From NCBI RefSeq assembly GCF_018381315.1, contig NZ_JAGZSD010000012.1, positions 38,680-102,679 of the forward strand: a DNA stretch of 64,000 nt, in the 5' to 3' direction. Under the pieces are notes generated by a model. The model worked only from the letters and a program-made list of their open reading frames with translations, did no database searches and was not told the origin of the DNA. The position numbers were made by a program, and so were the translations under genes. Below are positions 63,065 to 64,000 of the stretch, in pieces; positions within the stretch are counted from its first letter, which is position 1, and every line of letters starts with the position of its first letter. The stretch comes from Anaerostipes sp. (GTDB lineage: Bacteria; Bacillota; Clostridia; Lachnospirales; Lachnospiraceae).

Positions 63065-63111
63065 TTTTTGTTGTATAGGGGATTCTGAAATAATTTCCTA
63101 TGCAACAAAAA
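63065..63111. repeat. Long hairpin next to the tRNA cluster
   Basis: A 15-bp stem with one G-T pair (63065-63079 with 63097-63111) and a 17-base loop. It partly overlaps the tRNA-cluster terminator at 63109. It may be part of the palindromic element just upstream. Confidence 0.45.
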
Positions 63112-63137
63112 AAGTTCTGATATTCTCAGAACTTTTT
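63109..63137 (-). terminator. Terminator of the rRNA-tRNA operon
   Basis: AAAAAGTTCTGA (63109-63120) and TCAGAACTTTTT (63126-63137) form a perfect 12-bp stem. On the minus strand it is followed by a U run. It starts 4 bases after tRNA-Phe. Confidence 0.85.
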
Positions 63138-63140
63138 GGA

Positions 63141-63213
<73 letters not shown>

Positions 63214-63320
63214 CTGGATTTTGATTTTATGCAGTAAAATACTAAAAATAAATAATTCTGACCACAATGTTCAGCCTTATTTATTTTCAATGTTTTGTAT
63301 ACTCATATACTGCTTGGAAG

Positions 63321-63394
<74 letters not shown>

Positions 63395-63400
63395 CTAAAA

Positions 63401-63482
63401 TGGTGGGAGAAGGATTCGAACCTTCGAAGGCGTTGCCAACAGATTTACAGTCTGCCCCCTTTGGCCACTCGGGAATCCCACC
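63401..63482 (-). tRNA. tRNA-Tyr (anticodon GTA)
   Basis: 82 nt with the long variable arm typical of bacterial tRNA-Tyr. Acceptor GGTGGGA/TCCCACC, anticodon loop CTGTAAA. CCA is not separately encoded. Confidence 0.94.
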
Positions 63483-63551
63483 ATACACATATATTATACC
63501 ATTTCTGCATAAAACTCAAACAAAAAAGAAAGATTTTTATGCATCTATGAG

Positions 63552-63624
63552 AGCCGTTGACCGGACTTGAACCGGTAACCTGCTGATTACAAATCAGCTG
63601 CTCTGCCAATTGAGCCACAACGGC
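63552..63624 (-). tRNA. tRNA-Thr (anticodon TGT)
   Basis: 73 nt. Acceptor GCCGTTG/CAACGGC, anticodon loop TTTGTAA, T-arm GGTTCAAGTCC. CCA is not encoded. Confidence 0.94.
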
Positions 63625-63634
63625 TGATAAAAAA

Positions 63635-63707
63635 TGGGACCAATAGGGCTCGAACCTATGACCCTCTGCTTGTAAGGCAGATGCTCTCCCAGCTGAGCTA
63701 TGATCCC
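63635..63707 (-). tRNA. tRNA-Val (anticodon TAC)
   Basis: 73 nt. Acceptor GGGATCA with TGGTCCC (one G-T pair), anticodon loop CTTACAA, T-arm GGTTCGAGCCC. Confidence 0.94.
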
Positions 63708-63741
63708 AAATTTATATATAAATCCTTATATTAAGGAAAAG

Positions 63742-63815
63742 CGACCCGGATGGGAATCGAACCCACGACCTCCGCCGTGACAGGGCGGCGCTCTAACCGG
63801 CTGAGCCACCGGGCC
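63742..63815 (-). tRNA. tRNA-Asp (anticodon GTC)
   Basis: 74 nt. Acceptor GGCCCGG/CCGGGTC with G73 discriminator, anticodon loop CTGTCAC. It is the first tRNA after the 23S rRNA. The 63816-63957 spacer between them holds no 5S rRNA or other gene that I can see. Confidence 0.94.
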
Positions 63816-63957
63816 AAATCTTTATAAAAACAAAAACTAAGAAGTAAGAACTAAACAGTTTTTATTTCTTATGTCTCATTTTTATGTTGAAATACAAAAT
63901 GTACCTTCAAAACTACATACAGAATCTTTCATCAAACCTCTTCCTTACCTTCACCTT

Positions 63958-64000
63958 GGTTAAAGCCTCGACCGATTAGTAACAGTCAGCTCCATACGTT
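63958..64000 (-). rRNA. 23S rRNA, 3' end (partial)
   Basis: On the minus strand the last 43 bases read into GTTACTAATCGGTCGAGGCT followed by TTAACC, the conserved 3' end of bacterial 23S rRNA. The gene continues beyond the right edge. The exact 3' nucleotide is uncertain by a base or two. Confidence 0.9.

Noticed and set aside
63816..63957. 5S rRNA expected after 23S
   Set aside because: The AT-rich spacer has no 5S-like conserved sequence or helices.

Overview
The window looks like a chromosomal segment from a gut-type, strictly anaerobic, spore-forming Firmicute of the Lachnospiraceae. The evidence is moderate GC, strong Shine-Dalgarno sites, SpmA/SpmB and RicT-type sporulation proteins, a glycyl radical enzyme, many PTS operons, a DUF3793 protein and LPXTG-type surface proteins. 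Anaerostipes or a close relative is my guess, but nothing seen directly fixes the genus. I see no phage, transposase, plasmid gene or CRISPR array.

Layout. 1-4343: housekeeping genes (start of an RlmD-like rRNA methyltransferase, YhaM, MutS2, a DUF3793 protein). 4416-7827: a LysR regulator divergent from a UbiD/UbiX/LpdD-type aromatic acid decarboxylase operon. 7867-10878: AT-rich accessory genes, including a broken bacteriocin-like gene overlapped by a membrane protein and a VanZ-like protein. 10937-15460: a SorC regulator and a sorbose-1-phosphate-reductase-like dehydrogenase divergent from gutM-srlA-srlE. 15494-19859: regulators, one of them a Crp/Fnr gene cut by an in-frame TAG, an alpha/beta hydrolase and tRNA-Gly. 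20010-27386: an orphan glycyl radical enzyme operon (enzyme, activase, PfkB kinase, RPE-like epimerase, PTS EIIC) divergent from its own SorC-type regulator, with two copies of a palindromic operator between them. 27439-33593: a ferric-siderophore ABC transporter with an MFS protein, divergent from a PchR-like AraC regulator, with a DtxR-like box. 35089-40561: a mannose-family PTS operon with a zinc dehydrogenase, an RpiR regulator and a GNAT-YoaP protein.

40689-46735: metG, a DUF885 lipoprotein, ATP-type PEP carboxykinase and a MarR regulator. 46776-56947: spmB and spmA, normally neighbours, separated here by two giant paralogous surface adhesins. Each adhesin has its own promoter, a leader that reads as a class I cyclic-di-GMP (GEMM-I) riboswitch, and an intrinsic terminator. 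57089-62879: abrB and the conserved yaaO-tmk-holB-ricT-trmN6-rsmI block known from Bacillus. 63141-64000: six tRNA genes behind the 3' end of a 23S rRNA on the minus strand, with no 5S gene between them.

How the genes work together. Most accessory DNA here consists of self-contained substrate modules: a regulator, an operator region, and a divergent uptake/catabolic operon (aromatic acids, hexitol, an unknown polyol or sugar handled by radical chemistry, a mannose-family PTS sugar, ferric siderophore). The two adhesins form a separate surface-attachment module that appears to be switched by intracellular c-di-GMP. The most promising undescribed systems are the glycyl radical enzyme/PTS/epimerase/kinase operon and the duplicated riboswitch-adhesin insertion between spmA and spmB.
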